From Gibbula magus (Eukaryota; Mollusca; Gastropoda; Trochida; Trochidae): a stretch of 64,000 nucleotides of DNA. The stretch covers positions 20,275,232 to 20,339,231 of the forward strand of contig OW388300.1 of NCBI GenBank assembly GCA_936450465.1. Direction: 5' to 3'. Shown piece after piece: positions 33,160 to 43,800 of this stretch. The position numbers were made by a program, and so were the translations under genes. Within the stretch, counting starts at the first letter, position 1. The number at the start of each line of letters is the position of its first letter. Under the pieces are notes generated by a model. That model was given only the letters and a program-made list of their open reading frames with translations, made no database searches and was not told the DNA's origin.

Positions 33160-33631
33160 AACTGCCAGGCAATAGAAAGTACTCACCTCAGTGGGTTTCA
33201 ATTAATTCAATATCAAATGCATGTGACTACGACAGGATACAATACTACTTATCTGCGGTAGTTTGAATGAATTAATTTGTGACTGTGGTTAAATTTTGTT
33301 TAAAATATCTTTGTTTAATGAAGACCGGGGTAAGAAATGAAATTAACACCAACATGACCCCTACCATGTATAAAATATTGTAAATGTGTGCAGAATCAGG
33401 CGCATTTATTAATTTTCACGAAGAATATGTCTTTCGACGAACAGTTGTCTATCCTTAAAAATAATACTTTAAAAAATATCAATTTAAAAATAATAATTAA
33501 CAAAGATGTAGAAGTATTTTTTGACGGCTGACTAAACGCCTGTACTTTTCGAAAACTTAAGATATTTGCAATTGAAAACCATACATATGATAAAATCAAC
33601 TGAGGTGAGTACTTTATTTTGCATGTCAGTT
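33160..33631 (+). mobile_element. TA-1 mariner-like element, copy 2
   Basis: TA-flanked, starts AACTGCCAGGCAATAGAAAG and ends with the complement of AACTGACATGCAAAATAAAG. The body aligns with copy 3 throughout, including ACATGACCCCTACCATGT. It has no transposase. Confidence 0.85.
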
Positions 33632-33701
33632 TAATACCAAATAATATTCGTGGGTGTAGCCGTTTTGGTAATCTCACATTCAGACTCTGAAAGTACGGAT
33701 A

Positions 33702-34307
33702 TGGAAGCACCCTAGTGCCACAGTGAGAATTGTTTGTATCTCCTTATTAGGAGATTCTATCACCTAATTAGGAGATACTATCACCTAATTAGGAGATACT
33801 AACACCTAATTAGGAGATACTATTTCCTAATTAGGAGATACTTTTTCCTAATTAGGACTTAGTTATCTCCTAATTAGGACTTAGTAATCTCCTATTTAGG
33901 ACTTAGTTATCGCTTAATTAAGACATAACTAAGTCCTAATTAGGAAATAACTAAGTCCTTATAATTAGGAGTTATTATCTCCGAATTAGGTGATACTAAC
34001 TCCTAATTAGGAGAAACTTACTCCTAATTAGGAGATACTAACTCTTATTTAGGAGTTACTTATGTCCTAATGAGGTGATAACTTAGTCCTAATTAGGAGA
34101 TAACAAAGTCCTAATTAGGTGATAGTTTTACCTAATTAGGTGATAATCAAGTCCTAATTAGGAGATATGTATGTCCTAATTAGGATATAGTTATGTCCTA
34201 ATTAGGACTTAGTATCTCCTTAGTAGGTTATAACTATGTCCTAATTAGGAGTTAGTATCTCCTAATTATGAGAAAAAAAATCTCACTGTGGCACTAGGAT
34301 GCTTCCG
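33702..34307. mobile_element. TIR-bounded element filled with CCTAATTAGG palindromes
   Basis: A terminal inverted repeat of about 26 bp (GGAAGCACCCTAGTGCCACA to the left, the complement of GGAAGCATCCTAGTGCCACA to the right, one mismatch) encloses only a tandem array, and TA flanks both ends. The array is itemised separately. It has no coding sequence, and no other copy is in the window. Confidence 0.85.
33733..34275. repeat. Array of about 28 CCTAATTAGG palindromes, ~18-20 bp period
   Basis: The core palindrome CCTAATTAGG alternates with 8-10 bp spacers of two kinds: AGATACTA and its variants, and ACTTAGTT or AGATAACTA. The spacer orientation changes along the array, so each unit can pair with its neighbours and the whole can fold into a series of small hairpins. 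Confidence 0.9.
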
Positions 34308-34309
34308 TA

Positions 34310-35040
34310 GACAAGCACTTCTTTTATCAAATATTGAAATGGATTTTCAGAGACTCCATTACAATAATATTATTTTTTCAGTCTGAGTCTACCGTTTTGG
34401 TGTTTTCAGCTTCTGTGTCAGTAATAAGCTGTTTTCTTAATTTCTTGTACAGACAATAAAGACCAACGTTTGCGTCATTTAGCTCATTTTTCATTAGGCT
34501 ACATGCATATCTCTGGTTCACGTGTTAATGCACAATTTTCGTTATAAGTAAAACTATGAAACTAAAACAGCAAAATGAAAGTAACGCAAAGAGGTAAGAG
34601 GAAAACATTGAAGCTCTCGTAAAATCTCCACTTCCGAGTCACACCTCGCCCTGAGGATATTCTTAGTAGTGCGCAAGTTCAATCAATGCAGTTAAATATT
34701 GCACAATGACATATACATACACTTTTATTTTCATACATACAACATTATTATCAATAACAAATAACACAATAACTACGTTCTTGAGAAAAGAAGTTCATTA
34801 GAAAAGAAATGTCAGAATGGAGTGCTAATAGAACATAGAGAGTGCAATCGATAAATGTTGCTTACATTTTATTCTTTTTTCACCATTTTCGTTTGCAAAA
34901 CTTTAGGCGTGAAACAAATAGATTCAGACCTTATTTTGACCTGGAGAAACACTCCATAACAATACAATCTACAGTGTAGAGGTAATGTTATATATACGTC
35001 CCGTAATGACGGACTTAGGGGACGTATAACACTATAGCTA
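34310..35040. other. No recognised feature
   Basis: AT-rich, no exon or repeat boundary seen. Confidence 0.45.
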
Positions 35041-35290
35041 GTTTTAAAGGCGCTGTAGTACGTTTTTTCTCAAATTTTCTTACCTCAATTTTTCCATATA
35101 TTATGACTTTAAACAATATATCGTTACGTAACAGGGTAAAACATGTCTTTACACGACCCGATTGAAACCGTATCCATAGAAAATGGTTATTCGTACTGGA
35201 AAAAAATCGTGCGACGTATTAAGCGCAAGTGGTGTGGAACTCTTCTGTGTGAGAGGTAGATTTGTAGGTCTCAAGCGAATTTGAGAGTTC
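35041..35290 (+). repeat. Diverged TTAA-1-like half element
   Basis: TTTTAAAGGCGCTGTAGTACG at the left resembles the TTAA-1 terminus. The body through about 35290 aligns with 46002-46190, sharing CAGGGTAAAA/AGAGGGTAAAA, GTGTGAGAGGTAGA and TGTAGGTC blocks. No matching right end is visible in either copy. Confidence 0.5.
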
Positions 35291-35929
35291 AGACAGGAAG
35301 ATGAATGACCTTTCCATCATGGTGTTATTATCAAAAGTATTCTGAGTGTTTCGGTATCGCTACAGATCACGTGAACTACCTTCGAGCGGCCATTTTAATT
35401 TGAAAGTATTAATTTCATCAATAGCATCCCCTAAACTTTGTTCTGAACTATCGCGAATAATTCGGTGCCATCTGCATATTGCATACTGCATAATTTTATA
35501 GTTATCAGTTGTGTTTGTAAGCTGTTTTATGTCCATTGATACAGTTTGACACAGGGCGTATGTATTCATAAGAGGTTATGGGGTATTTTCCTATTTCTCA
35601 TGGTTTTCGGTTCAGTGAGTAATTTAGCCAGTTGGCCCCTATGCCCTTAACATAATGATGGAATATTCAAAATAAAAGAACAAGACATAAATGTCATGCC
35701 AAAAATGTTTATTTGATAACAATGGTCCATTTATATAACATATCAAATATATCGTAACGTGTTCCTGGCCCCTTGGACAATAAAAAGATGAAAAGTTTTT
35801 TATGAGGTGTGAAAATGTTCCTTGAATGCCTGAGAGCATTTTCTTAAATAATGATAATCAAGGTTTAAATGACGCCTGACGTGTTGCGATCAATATTTCT
35901 GATAAACTTCCACTGGTAATATCAATCCA

Positions 35930-36428
35930 AACTGCCAGGCAAAAGAAAGTACACACCTCATTTGGTTTCGATTTATTCAATATTTAAAATGATTCATAAA
36001 TAGAGTCATTCAATTATGGCACGATACATCTACACTTATTTACAGTTGTTTGAATGACTTAATTGGTGACTGTGGTTAAATGTTGGTTATTTTGTTGTTT
36101 AACCTGACAGGGGTAAGAAATGAAATCTACACCAAAATGACCCCTACCATGTTTAAAACGTTGTAAATGTGTACAAAACGAGGCACATTTATTGATTTCA
36201 ACAGAGAATATATCTTATATGTCGATGAACAGTTGTCATTTATCCAAATTAATTTTCGAAGGATTTTTAGATTTAAAAAATCCTTTTTTAGTTTTAAAAT
36301 AAATTAAATAAATTGTCCAATGGCTATTCAGTTTAAGTGTACGACGTCGAAAACTCAAGATATCTGTAATTGAAAATCATAATATGATAAAACCATCTTA
36401 GGTGAATACTTTCTTTTGCCTGGTAGTT
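35930..36428 (+). mobile_element. TA-1 mariner-like element, copy 3
   Basis: It starts AACTGCCAGGCAAAAGAAAG and ends with the complement of AACTACCAGGCAAAAGAAAG, so the 20-bp arms differ at one base. TA follows the right end. It ends 265 bp from the stop codon of gene 2 on its downstream side. Confidence 0.85.
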
Positions 36429-36692
36429 TAGATGACGGTATTCTAGCAATAGGCCGAGGTTTTGGAGCGATTATTTTTTGTTATACTGAAATTTGTTTTA
36501 TCTGAAATTCCCGTTATCGACAAAATATGACAAATAGTAAAACAAATACACAATACAAATACAATGCCGAACATGTTTTCTCTGTTAGATTCAATATCAT
36601 AATAATTAACATATATGTACTATTCAATCAACATTTCGACATATTTGGACTTATGCAGCAATCAAACTCAAGATGAGAAGAGATTTGACCAT

Positions 36693-37051
36693 CTACCAAG
36701 TTGTTGTTATCTGCGCAGCAAAGGACTTCAATTCGAAATCAACCCCCTGGTGCCGCCAGATGGCGGGTTGAGATGCACTTCCGGTTCCAAGCGGAAGGTG
36801 AAGATTATAATCCGGACAATCCGGCCCGTACCACCAGGCGGCATTCTGAGAGAGCGCGCAACCACGAGCATCGGGCCGGTCCATTGTTGCGAAGGGGTGC
36901 CCGTCTGGACTATTTGCTCCGTCAACACCGAACGCATCGTCAGCCGGTCGGACGTGAGTTGCGAAGAGACCGTACGTCATTCTGTAACCACCAGCCTCGT
37001 TTCCGATCTTGAAGCGCTGGTAAAGAGCGTGACCGAAATATCCAGAAGGGC
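36693..37051 (-). CDS. Gene 2 exon 4: end of the fibrinogen-related domain
   Basis: 359 nt entered in phase 1 after TTCCTCAG. It begins with SPSGYFGHALYQRFKIG, close to the usual fibrinogen FKIG context, and continues FATMDRPDARGCA and NAAWWYGPDCPDYNL. The last two thirds are very similar to gene 1 in nucleotides. The first 45 codons are much less so. Confidence 0.9.
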
Positions 37052-40000
37052 CTGAGGAAGAGAAGAATTTCTAAAGTTGAGAAATGCTTTGAGTAGTGCA
37101 ATACATTAGCTATCTCGAACTCATTACGGATTTCCACGAAAAAGATACACCATCATGTATCATGTACGAATAGTTTACGATACATTCGTAGATGATCGTG
37201 AGTTATTCGAGGTTAAAACACAAACATGATCAAATACGAATTTCCAACTGTTACAGACTACAAGATTAATAACGAATAGTTTACGTAGGATCTACGATAC
37301 TGCAATTCGTAGATGATTCGTGAACGTTTTTTTGACAAAAACATAATTTGTCACGAATGCCACAATCAGAGGAATTTTGCCGAATCAACTAGGAATCAAT
37401 TACTTATTTCTAGGATTATGGATTAGGATTCATTATCAACCTCACAGATATGCAGTTCACGTCAGCTTGTTGTGAATAGTCTGATTACTATCCACAATGA
37501 TTGTATGAATATTTGTGAGTCACGATTGTAAATATCTACAACTGAAGACTGTCAGCCAACCATCGACATGACTAACGCAATATGCATACTTAGCGTCTTA
37601 AAGGCACAGTAGCACGTTTTTTCACTGAAATAAGTTGATGAAAAAAACACCCTTCCCTCTTCGGAAAATCAAGTTAAAACTTTAATGTACATGGTTCCGT
37701 ACACACATGGAAATCGTTTTTATCATTTGAAATAATAAAATGTGTTCACAATAAAATGGCCGCCATGCAATTTTTGCTTTATACAAATACATGATCCCCC
37801 GCCGCAAATTAATACTTCAAAATTGAAAAATAATGTCAAAATCAGCAAAATCGACTGTCAAACATGTCGGAAAAGTCAATTGAGAATAATGTCATGGTCA
37901 CCAAAATCTAAGCAGCGCTTTGTCTTCCCTAGGAGGTGCTTTGTGTAAAATATGATGGAATTCCTGTCAATGGTTCTTGCATCCCGCTGACAAGATTTAC
38001 ATGAACATTATCATGTCGAAAATAATCACAGTTCCTTTGCGACCTTGAGAATAATGTCAAGGTCACCAAAATCTAATCAACCCTTTGTCTTTCTCTGGAG
38101 AAGCTATGTGTAAGATAGGAAGAGAATCCAGCGAATAGTTCTTGAGATATCCCGCTGGCAAGGGTAAAAAGACAAAGTCTCGTTGTGACCTTTGTGAACA
38201 TTACTCTTCCTATGATGAACCCATATGCAAAATATGAAAAGTATCCAGTGAATAGTATTTGAGTTATTCCATTTCGTACGGACGTACGTACAGACGTACG
38301 GACGGACGGGCGCAGCTTAATACTATATGCCCCGCTTCGCGCTAAACGCGCGGCGGGGGATAATGACATAAACTATCATAATACATGTAAATGGGAAATT
38401 TGCAAACATAAAATTTGCAAAAAAAGTGCTATTGCCTCTTTAATAAGAACAAGCATGTTTGCATTACTTGTCATATAAATATCCAGAAGGTAGTCTGCCT
38501 GTGACGTCAGCTGGTGGATATTCTCAAGCCCCAGCCAATAGCTGCAGTCGGAGTTGATGATTGGCTGTTTGAGTTCCTCCCACGTGCGGTTGAACATTAT
38601 GACGTCACAACCGCCGTGTCTGGACTCTATGTAGGTATATCCGCCCCAGTCTAGATAGCAGAACACATAGAACGGGCGCGGAGATGTCTTGGGTTGAATC
38701 GTCAGCCATGCATGTCCACGTTTTACCAGCGTTTTCTGGTAGGCTTCCGAGCAATCTGTAAGCAAAACGTAAAATCCGAATGTCAGATTTAGGTTTCTAG
38801 GAACTGGTTGGCTGGGTATAGTCTAACTACTGCTTACAACAACTGTTACACCTCAAATACAACAAAACTGCATGTAGTTCTCGCTTTTTTCTCTTCGTGT
38901 TAAAGGGAGGGTGCTATAGGGGTATTTTTTGAGGAAACGAAATATGAGGGGATATCCCAGTGTACACAAATTTGCTACTAATATACATGATTAAAACACA
39001 GTCAAATAAAAGGTATTAATGAAGGTAATATTTTGATGAATTTATATTTCACAACTTGATAAAGACAAGCGCAAATTTGTTGAAAAAGTATGACAACGTA
39101 ACTGAAGCCATCCATCGGCACTGCGAGTCTTTTCATTTCACGTAATGCACAACATCCAAGATGGTGGATTTTGCCGACAGAATGGCCACTTTAAATGGTT
39201 GTAGCGTGATAGGACGTACACTGTCGACCAAAAGAAACGCCTACCAGATATCTTATCGGATTTCGTAAAAACTATAATGAACAGTTTAGCAATATTATAG
39301 CATTACGAAGATGCACCGTTTCTGCAAAATTTATATAAATTTCAGAAGTTGTCATGTCACACAAGCATGGCGAATGCTGAAACGAGACAACCGAATTGTT
39401 CAGTTTTCGATCAGTGCTTGATCAGAAAAAAACATTTGAAACAGATTTTCATACAGCAACGAGCAACAATACAGGCACGCATTCGCATTAACGTGGTGAT
39501 GACGCTACAGATGTACGTGGTTACGGTGCGCAAGTGAATCAACCGGAAATAGCGGTCTTCATTGGACGTGGTTTTCATGAATGTTATTGACTCGAATCAC
39601 AGTTTTTCTACGATTTCAATGGACTTTCATGTTATTTATTGTTTCAGCATAACGTGGAGACCACCATTGATTAAAATTATTTCATCAAGTAGGCGTTTCT
39701 TTTGGTCGACAGTGTAGCGGTAAGCCCCTAGACTCCCAGAATGTTGACCCTGTTCACCCTCTTCACACGAGTCCCCCCGGAAACCAAAGAATGAATCTCA
39801 CAATAGCAGTAGAACCTCCCAAACCACTCGGTGAGTCACAAGCTGAAGGTTTCAGTGAACCTCACAATACTAGTAACCTCCCAAACCACTCGATGAATCC
39901 CAAAATTATCAAACAGGTTTCGGTGAGTCTTACCGTAGTAGTAGCGTTCACACCAGTCCCCGGTGAAACCGAAGATGCACAGACAAGTCTCATTCTCCTT

Positions 40001-42732
40001 GACGTATGTCCCGCCATTGTAGCACGTCGTCACCGCCTTGTGAAAGACAACAGAGCACTTATGATCAAAATCGTCGTTTAGAATTTTTGTCTTCAGAATG
40101 GAGGGTTGATTGATATAAAGTGAACCTCTATGTACACTCACGCAACTCAGAGATGTCACGCTTTCCTTGTGAATTTTCGTATTCTAGAGATATTCATTTG
40201 ATAAAAACACACAGTGTGACAGGCCCTCTCCTTCAAGCAGTGCTGTTTGCATGCAGAAATAAACAGTGTAGAGGCACAGGCATGCTCTTCCCACAGAGGT
40301 TACTCCCTTCGGATTTCCGATTCTAACCTCTGTTCTTTTTCGCTTGAAATCGAGAGCAGAAGCAAACTCCCCTAGCGGTGGAAAGCTGAACTCATACTGT
40401 ATCCCTGTTTCTTAACCAATGAAAACTCACCTTTCAGTGGCCATGTAGACCGAGTCACTTCAAAGATCTAGGCATTTGACTCTTAAGGGTCTTGCTCATT
40501 AGCATATGTCCTTCGAATATATCTGATGTAAATAACACAAATGAACTATTTTTGGTATTTGTCTCTGATTTGGTCTTATTTATTTGCAAGCATGTTTATG
40601 ATCAAGAGTTTTCACAAAATCAAATAGCATATTTCGAGGAAAACAAATTAAACGAGAAAACGTTGGTCTTACGTTTATTTTATCATTATGCCGTGTCATT
40701 GACAAATGTCACTTTTACAACGGCGTCGCTGATTGCACAACCAGATTCAATTGTAACCAATCAGGACACTCCCTTTCTGCCCCCGATTTCAAGCGTAAAA
40801 CAACAGAGGGTAGGATTGGAAATCTTAAGGGAGTAACCTCTCTGGGATAAAGTATTTTCAAACGTTTTGATCTTTGTCGACGATATATATTGACGAAATG
40901 AAGGTAAAAGTAGTGATTTCTGATCGAAAATACGACAATGTACTGTGTGTGGCGCGCGCCAATGAGTCTAACGTAATTTTGGAATCTTAGTTATAACAGA
41001 CAAACTAATAAATTTGGGTTGATCATGTTTAATAGATCATATAACTAATGTGCATGTAAATGGGACGTGCAGTTTCGGTTTCTGCTCATGCATAAAAATG
41101 TTACTCTATTTTAATGGGAAACTAGTAATTATGATATATTTGGTGATTTGGGATGAATATGCAAGCTGAGTGAATTTATTTGCACTGTAAACTTATACAA
41201 TTTTATGAAACACAATGGATGCACTTTTAACTTTTAACTGTAAAAACTGTCAGTCTGAGACAATGTGCACTCCAAGCAACGGAGATTTAGTAAGATTCAT
41301 TCAAAATAAATAAAATAAAATGCCCCAAATGTAACGGAAACAGACGAAAGAATGACTTCTTGGTGTTACTTGCCCCATGTTCCCCGTATTTCAAGTTTTG
41401 TTGTTGACCTAGGATTGGCTTACGTACTTCGTGTCAGAACATGCGAGTATACGGACCTCGTGATCACAATAGATGTCGCTGCTACGTTTCACAGCTGCTT
41501 CTATCGCTGAAGGCAAGGTAAAACACGGGTAGAGTGGTCTCGATACGTTTTCACCTTGCAGTAGGAAGATGCGTGTAGATGCGTTTTAGGGGTTCAATAT
41601 TTCTTTCACTTTATTTTTTCTGTTTGCATGGTAACAATTTGGACTTCTTTTTGACTGATAATAACTCTAAAACATTAATTGTTTTAAAATTCTAAGGTGA
41701 ATTTCGATTAAAACGCCTTCTAGTGATTCAATGTACCATGTGTTCCGACAGATTGAGTGTCAGGACAAGAAGAGCTGCTTCTATCTACTGGAAGTGTGCT
41801 CGTAAGTATTATCGGGATACTGTTTACATATAAAGGCGAATTGGCATCGTTCAGAGACGACCGCAGTCTGTAGACAACAGATTGCAATTGACAAAACTGT
41901 TCCGAATTGAACAAATGGTCCTTCAATAATCGAAGCCTATACCTTCCATTTACCAAGAAGAGTTATCATAGATATCAATACTTATTTCGAATTAATGTCG
42001 AACAATGCTCAAAACATCACATATCAAAAACGTATTACATTTCTTTGTCTATGTAATCAAATGCCATTTGTGTATTTTACTCTTTAATACCATAGATTAA
42101 ATCTGAACAAGTGAGTGACCAAACTTACATTTTTTTCCATTAGTGTACCCTACCTGTCATTGAAATCGGGGCCATGTTCAAGAGAGGTTTCAAAGTAATT
42201 GCTCAATTAGCGATTACTTTTAAACCTCTCTTGAACGCGATTGCTCAATGTAGCGCTATGTAGCAAGGCGAGCAAACTTCGAGGAATTTGCACCATGTCG
42301 TTCAAGAGAGAATGAGCACTACTTAAGCGCTTCTTAAGCGCTACATTGAGCAATCAATGAGCGATTATAAGCGCTCGCTGTTATGGAACGAAACCCTAGT
42401 TTCGCAATTCCACTCACCTTCTCGACATAGTTGCAATCTTGTTCCGAATTCAGAGTCTCACAACTCCAGTTGGACTTGAAAGTCATCTTTTCACACGTCA
42501 GCAACCCCGGATCCGCGGAGGGACACACATTAACGCTCTCACACCAGTGAAACCTTCCGCACTCTCTCACACAATCAAATGACGTCATAACCAGCGACGT
42601 CACAATCACATCATCGGGTGACTTGTAATTTTCTTCACATCCTTGTATGCCACGAAAAATGAAATCTTCGCCTACTGTTCTGCTTATGAACACCATCAAA
42701 GATACCAGTATGACTCTAACCGTGCTCGCCAT
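36693..42732 (-). CDS. Gene 2: secreted PAN/EGF/fibrinogen-related protein (four exons)
   Basis: Exons on the minus strand: 42732-42418, 40036-39934, 38755-38468 and 37051-36693. They splice in phases 0, 1 and 1 to 354 residues plus stop, the same as gene 1, with the same order of signal peptide, PAN/apple-like domain, EGF-like module and fibrinogen-related domain. All three donors are GT. The two genes are convergent, about 16 kb apart, consistent with an inverted duplication of a defence-lectin gene. Most divergence is in the EGF approach and the first third of exon 4. No AATAAA is visible within about 450 nt of the stop, so the 3' end is unresolved. Introns hold TTAA-1, TTAA-2, TA-2, CAGGG-1 and a CAGAG element. 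Confidence 0.85.
37794..38361. mobile_element. Nested element with ATCCCCCGCCGC ends
   Basis: It starts ATCCCCCGCCGC and ends GCGGCGGGGGAT, an inverted repeat of 12 bp. Inside are repeated AATGTCAAGGTCACCAAAAT segments and, near 38275-38312, a TACGGACG tandem run. Elements with GGCGGGGG ends and ACGGACGG runs are familiar in bivalve genomes. That parallel is from general memory. Confidence 0.65.
38275..38312. repeat. GTACGGAC tandem run
   Basis: Four to five imperfect 4-8 bp units of GTAC/GGAC near the right end of the nested element. Confidence 0.7.
38468..38755 (-). CDS. Gene 2 exon 3: first part of the fibrinogen-related domain
   Basis: 288 nt, acceptor GCTTACAG, donor CAA|GTAATG, where gene 1 has CAG|GTAATG. 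It carries DCSEAY, FYVFC, GGYTYIESR, FNRTW and YWLGLENIHQLTSQADY. The donor's last exon base is A in place of G, which slightly weakens the site. Confidence 0.9.
39219..39714. mobile_element. TA-2 inverted-repeat element
   Basis: A 496-bp element flanked by TA. The 26-bp arms, CACTGTCGACCAAAAGAAAC and its complement, continue to GCCTAC without mismatch. A 62-codon internal frame has no transposase motif. It fits a Tc1/mariner-type non-autonomous element and lies in intron 2 of gene 2. Confidence 0.85.
39934..40036 (-). CDS. Gene 2 exon 2: four-cysteine EGF-like module
   Basis: 103 nt, entered in phase 0 after CTTTCACAAG and left in phase 1 at CG|GTAAGA. It encodes AVTTCYNGGTY, ETCLC and FTGDWCERYYY. 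The same two cysteines (C1 and C3 of a canonical EGF) are missing as in gene 1. Confidence 0.85.
40294..40844. mobile_element. CAGAG-terminated element with ~70-bp arms
   Basis: CAGAGGTTACTCCCTT on the left pairs with AAGGGAGTAACCTCTCTG on the right. Pairing continues through CTTGAAATCG against CGATTTCAAG. It is non-coding. CAGAG ends are compatible with a hAT-type element. It lies in intron 1 of gene 2 directly beside a truncated TTAA-2 copy. Confidence 0.75.
40858..41230 (+). mobile_element. TTAA-2 element, copy 2, left end lost
   Basis: It aligns with 53160-53557, including GTGTGGCGCGCGCCAATGAG and GAAACTAGTAATTATGATAT, and ends ATGGATGCACTTTTAA. The left 90 bp are absent where the CAGAG element abuts, so insertion of that element or a linked deletion removed them. 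Confidence 0.75.
41231..42166. other. Intron 1 of gene 2, nothing recognised
   Basis: No repeat boundary or exon-like frame seen. Confidence 0.45.
42167..42398 (+). mobile_element. CAGGG-1 short transposon, copy 3
   Basis: It matches copy 2 from GGGGCCATGTTCAAGAGAGG to GGAACGAAACCCTAG. It contains a local duplication of CTTAAGCGCT. It ends 19 bp from the exon 1 donor of gene 2, so the start of the intron is almost wholly transposon. Confidence 0.8.
42418..42732 (-). CDS. Gene 2 exon 1: signal peptide and PAN/apple-like domain
   Basis: 315 nt, phase 0, donor AAG|GTGAGT. The signal peptide has a VRVILVSLMVFI core. FRGIQGCEE, DCVRECG, WCESVNVC and LTCEKMTFKSNWSCE match gene 1. The end reads DCNYVEK. 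The NWS sequon is kept. The NET sequon of gene 1 is VTS here. Confidence 0.85.
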
Positions 42733-42772
42733 TGCTTCAGCTTCTTATCGTATGATAGACGAATGTTCACCA

Positions 42773-42805
42773 AGCAACCTGACAACCTGACAACCTGACA
42801 ACCTG
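42773..42805. repeat. (GACAACCT)n, three to four units in the gene 2 leader
   Basis: An 8-bp tandem repeat 40-75 bp upstream of the gene 2 ATG. It probably lies in the 5' UTR if the TATA box at 42869 is used. Confidence 0.8.
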
Positions 42806-42868
42806 GATGTTATCAAGTAGGATCTGAGTTATCGACTCTTGTATCTTGAACAAACACAGAGTTGAACG

Positions 42869-42874
42869 TATATA
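42869..42874 (-). promoter_or_regulatory. Possible TATA box of gene 2
   Basis: On the minus strand CTATATAC lies about 137 nt upstream of the ATG, similar in position to the candidate in gene 1. The evidence is weak in AT-rich DNA. Confidence 0.35.
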
Positions 42875-42879
42875 GTTTT

Positions 42880-43599
42880 ATTTTCACAAGCAACGTGTAG
42901 TATCGTGATCAGAAAAATCGTTGTGAAAGTGCTTCAGAAATCTCATGGTTTGCCCTGGTATTGTTCCTTTAAACAGAGTTATGGCTTATTGACTAATGTT
43001 AGAGCGCAACAGTCACAAGAACGTGGACGGATATTTGTGAAGGAGCTTTCACATACTTGTGCACGTATGAAGAACATTTAACATATGATTGGTAAGTGTG
43101 AAGAACCTATGATCTTCGCTCTTTCAATCAATGAAGTAGTTTTCGTCTCCGAGTTGTATATTATGCTAAACGTTTGTCATTGATTATACATACATAGGGA
43201 ATATATATTGGTCGGCGAAATCTTTCCATGTTATTTTCCTTGTTCAAAGAACTTTAGGACATTCATTGGAGGTCTAGAAGCAACACGCTTCAAGTTATAT
43301 ATACGCTGATCTGAATACACTTATCCTGGTATGGATGTTTAGATTGTGACAACAGTAAATACATCTGAAATCGACGGTCGCTACGTACATATTTGTTAAG
43401 GGAATTTTTAATTTTTTTTTTATTATCAAAAGCCGAAGTCTATGTTCGTTTTGTGGGGTTCTAAGAAGATGTTGTTTAATCTACCTGAGAAGCCCAAAAC
43501 AAATATTTTCGAGGCTGTCTTAGTGCTAAAATAGTCATAAGGGAAATATTAATGTATGACACTTACGACTTATCTTAGCGCTAAGAGGGCTTCGAAAAT
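42880..43599. other. Upstream flank of gene 2, nothing recognised
   Basis: AT-rich without a supported feature. Confidence 0.4.
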
Positions 43600-43800
43600 A
43601 TGGGTCCAGATAAGGAAATCTTGGAGCAGAGCATGGAGACAATGTTCGCTGCTGAAAGGACATGGCGTAAAGATGAGCTTAAAGTGCATCGCCGACTCTA
43701 TGTACAAGCCAGGAGTGGTGTCAACAAATTGATGTTCAAACAAGTAAAAGATATTATTACCCCCCATCACGATGTGGAAGGGGTCTATAGGTTTGAGCTC
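43600..43800 (+). pseudogene. Unrecognised protein-like fragment
   Basis: About 65 codons with balanced, soluble composition (SMETMFAAERTWRKDELKVH, VNKLMFKQVKDIITPHHDVE), unlike the AT-driven frames around it. It has no start context and runs directly into dispersed repeat R2. It may be a transposon or exon remnant. The family is unknown. Confidence 0.3.

Larger units (their letters stand above)
37598..38443 (+). mobile_element. TTAA-1 element, copy 5, split by a nested insertion
   Basis: The left half from TTAAAGGCACAGTAGCACG to GCTTTATAC (37598-37784) and the right half from ATGACATAAACTATCAT to CTCTTTAA (38362-38443) belong to TTAA-1. About 70 bp of the family's middle are missing and replaced by 37785-38361. 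The right end is only 24 bp from the exon 3 donor of gene 2. Confidence 0.8.

Noticed and set aside
33733..34275. CRISPR-like array
   Set aside because: Spacers are short, recur in two types and are themselves near-repeats. The context is animal transposon DNA.
36615..37055. 146-codon plus-strand frame
   Set aside because: It is the antisense of gene 2 exon 4, whose minus-strand reading has fibrinogen-domain motifs and matching splice phase.
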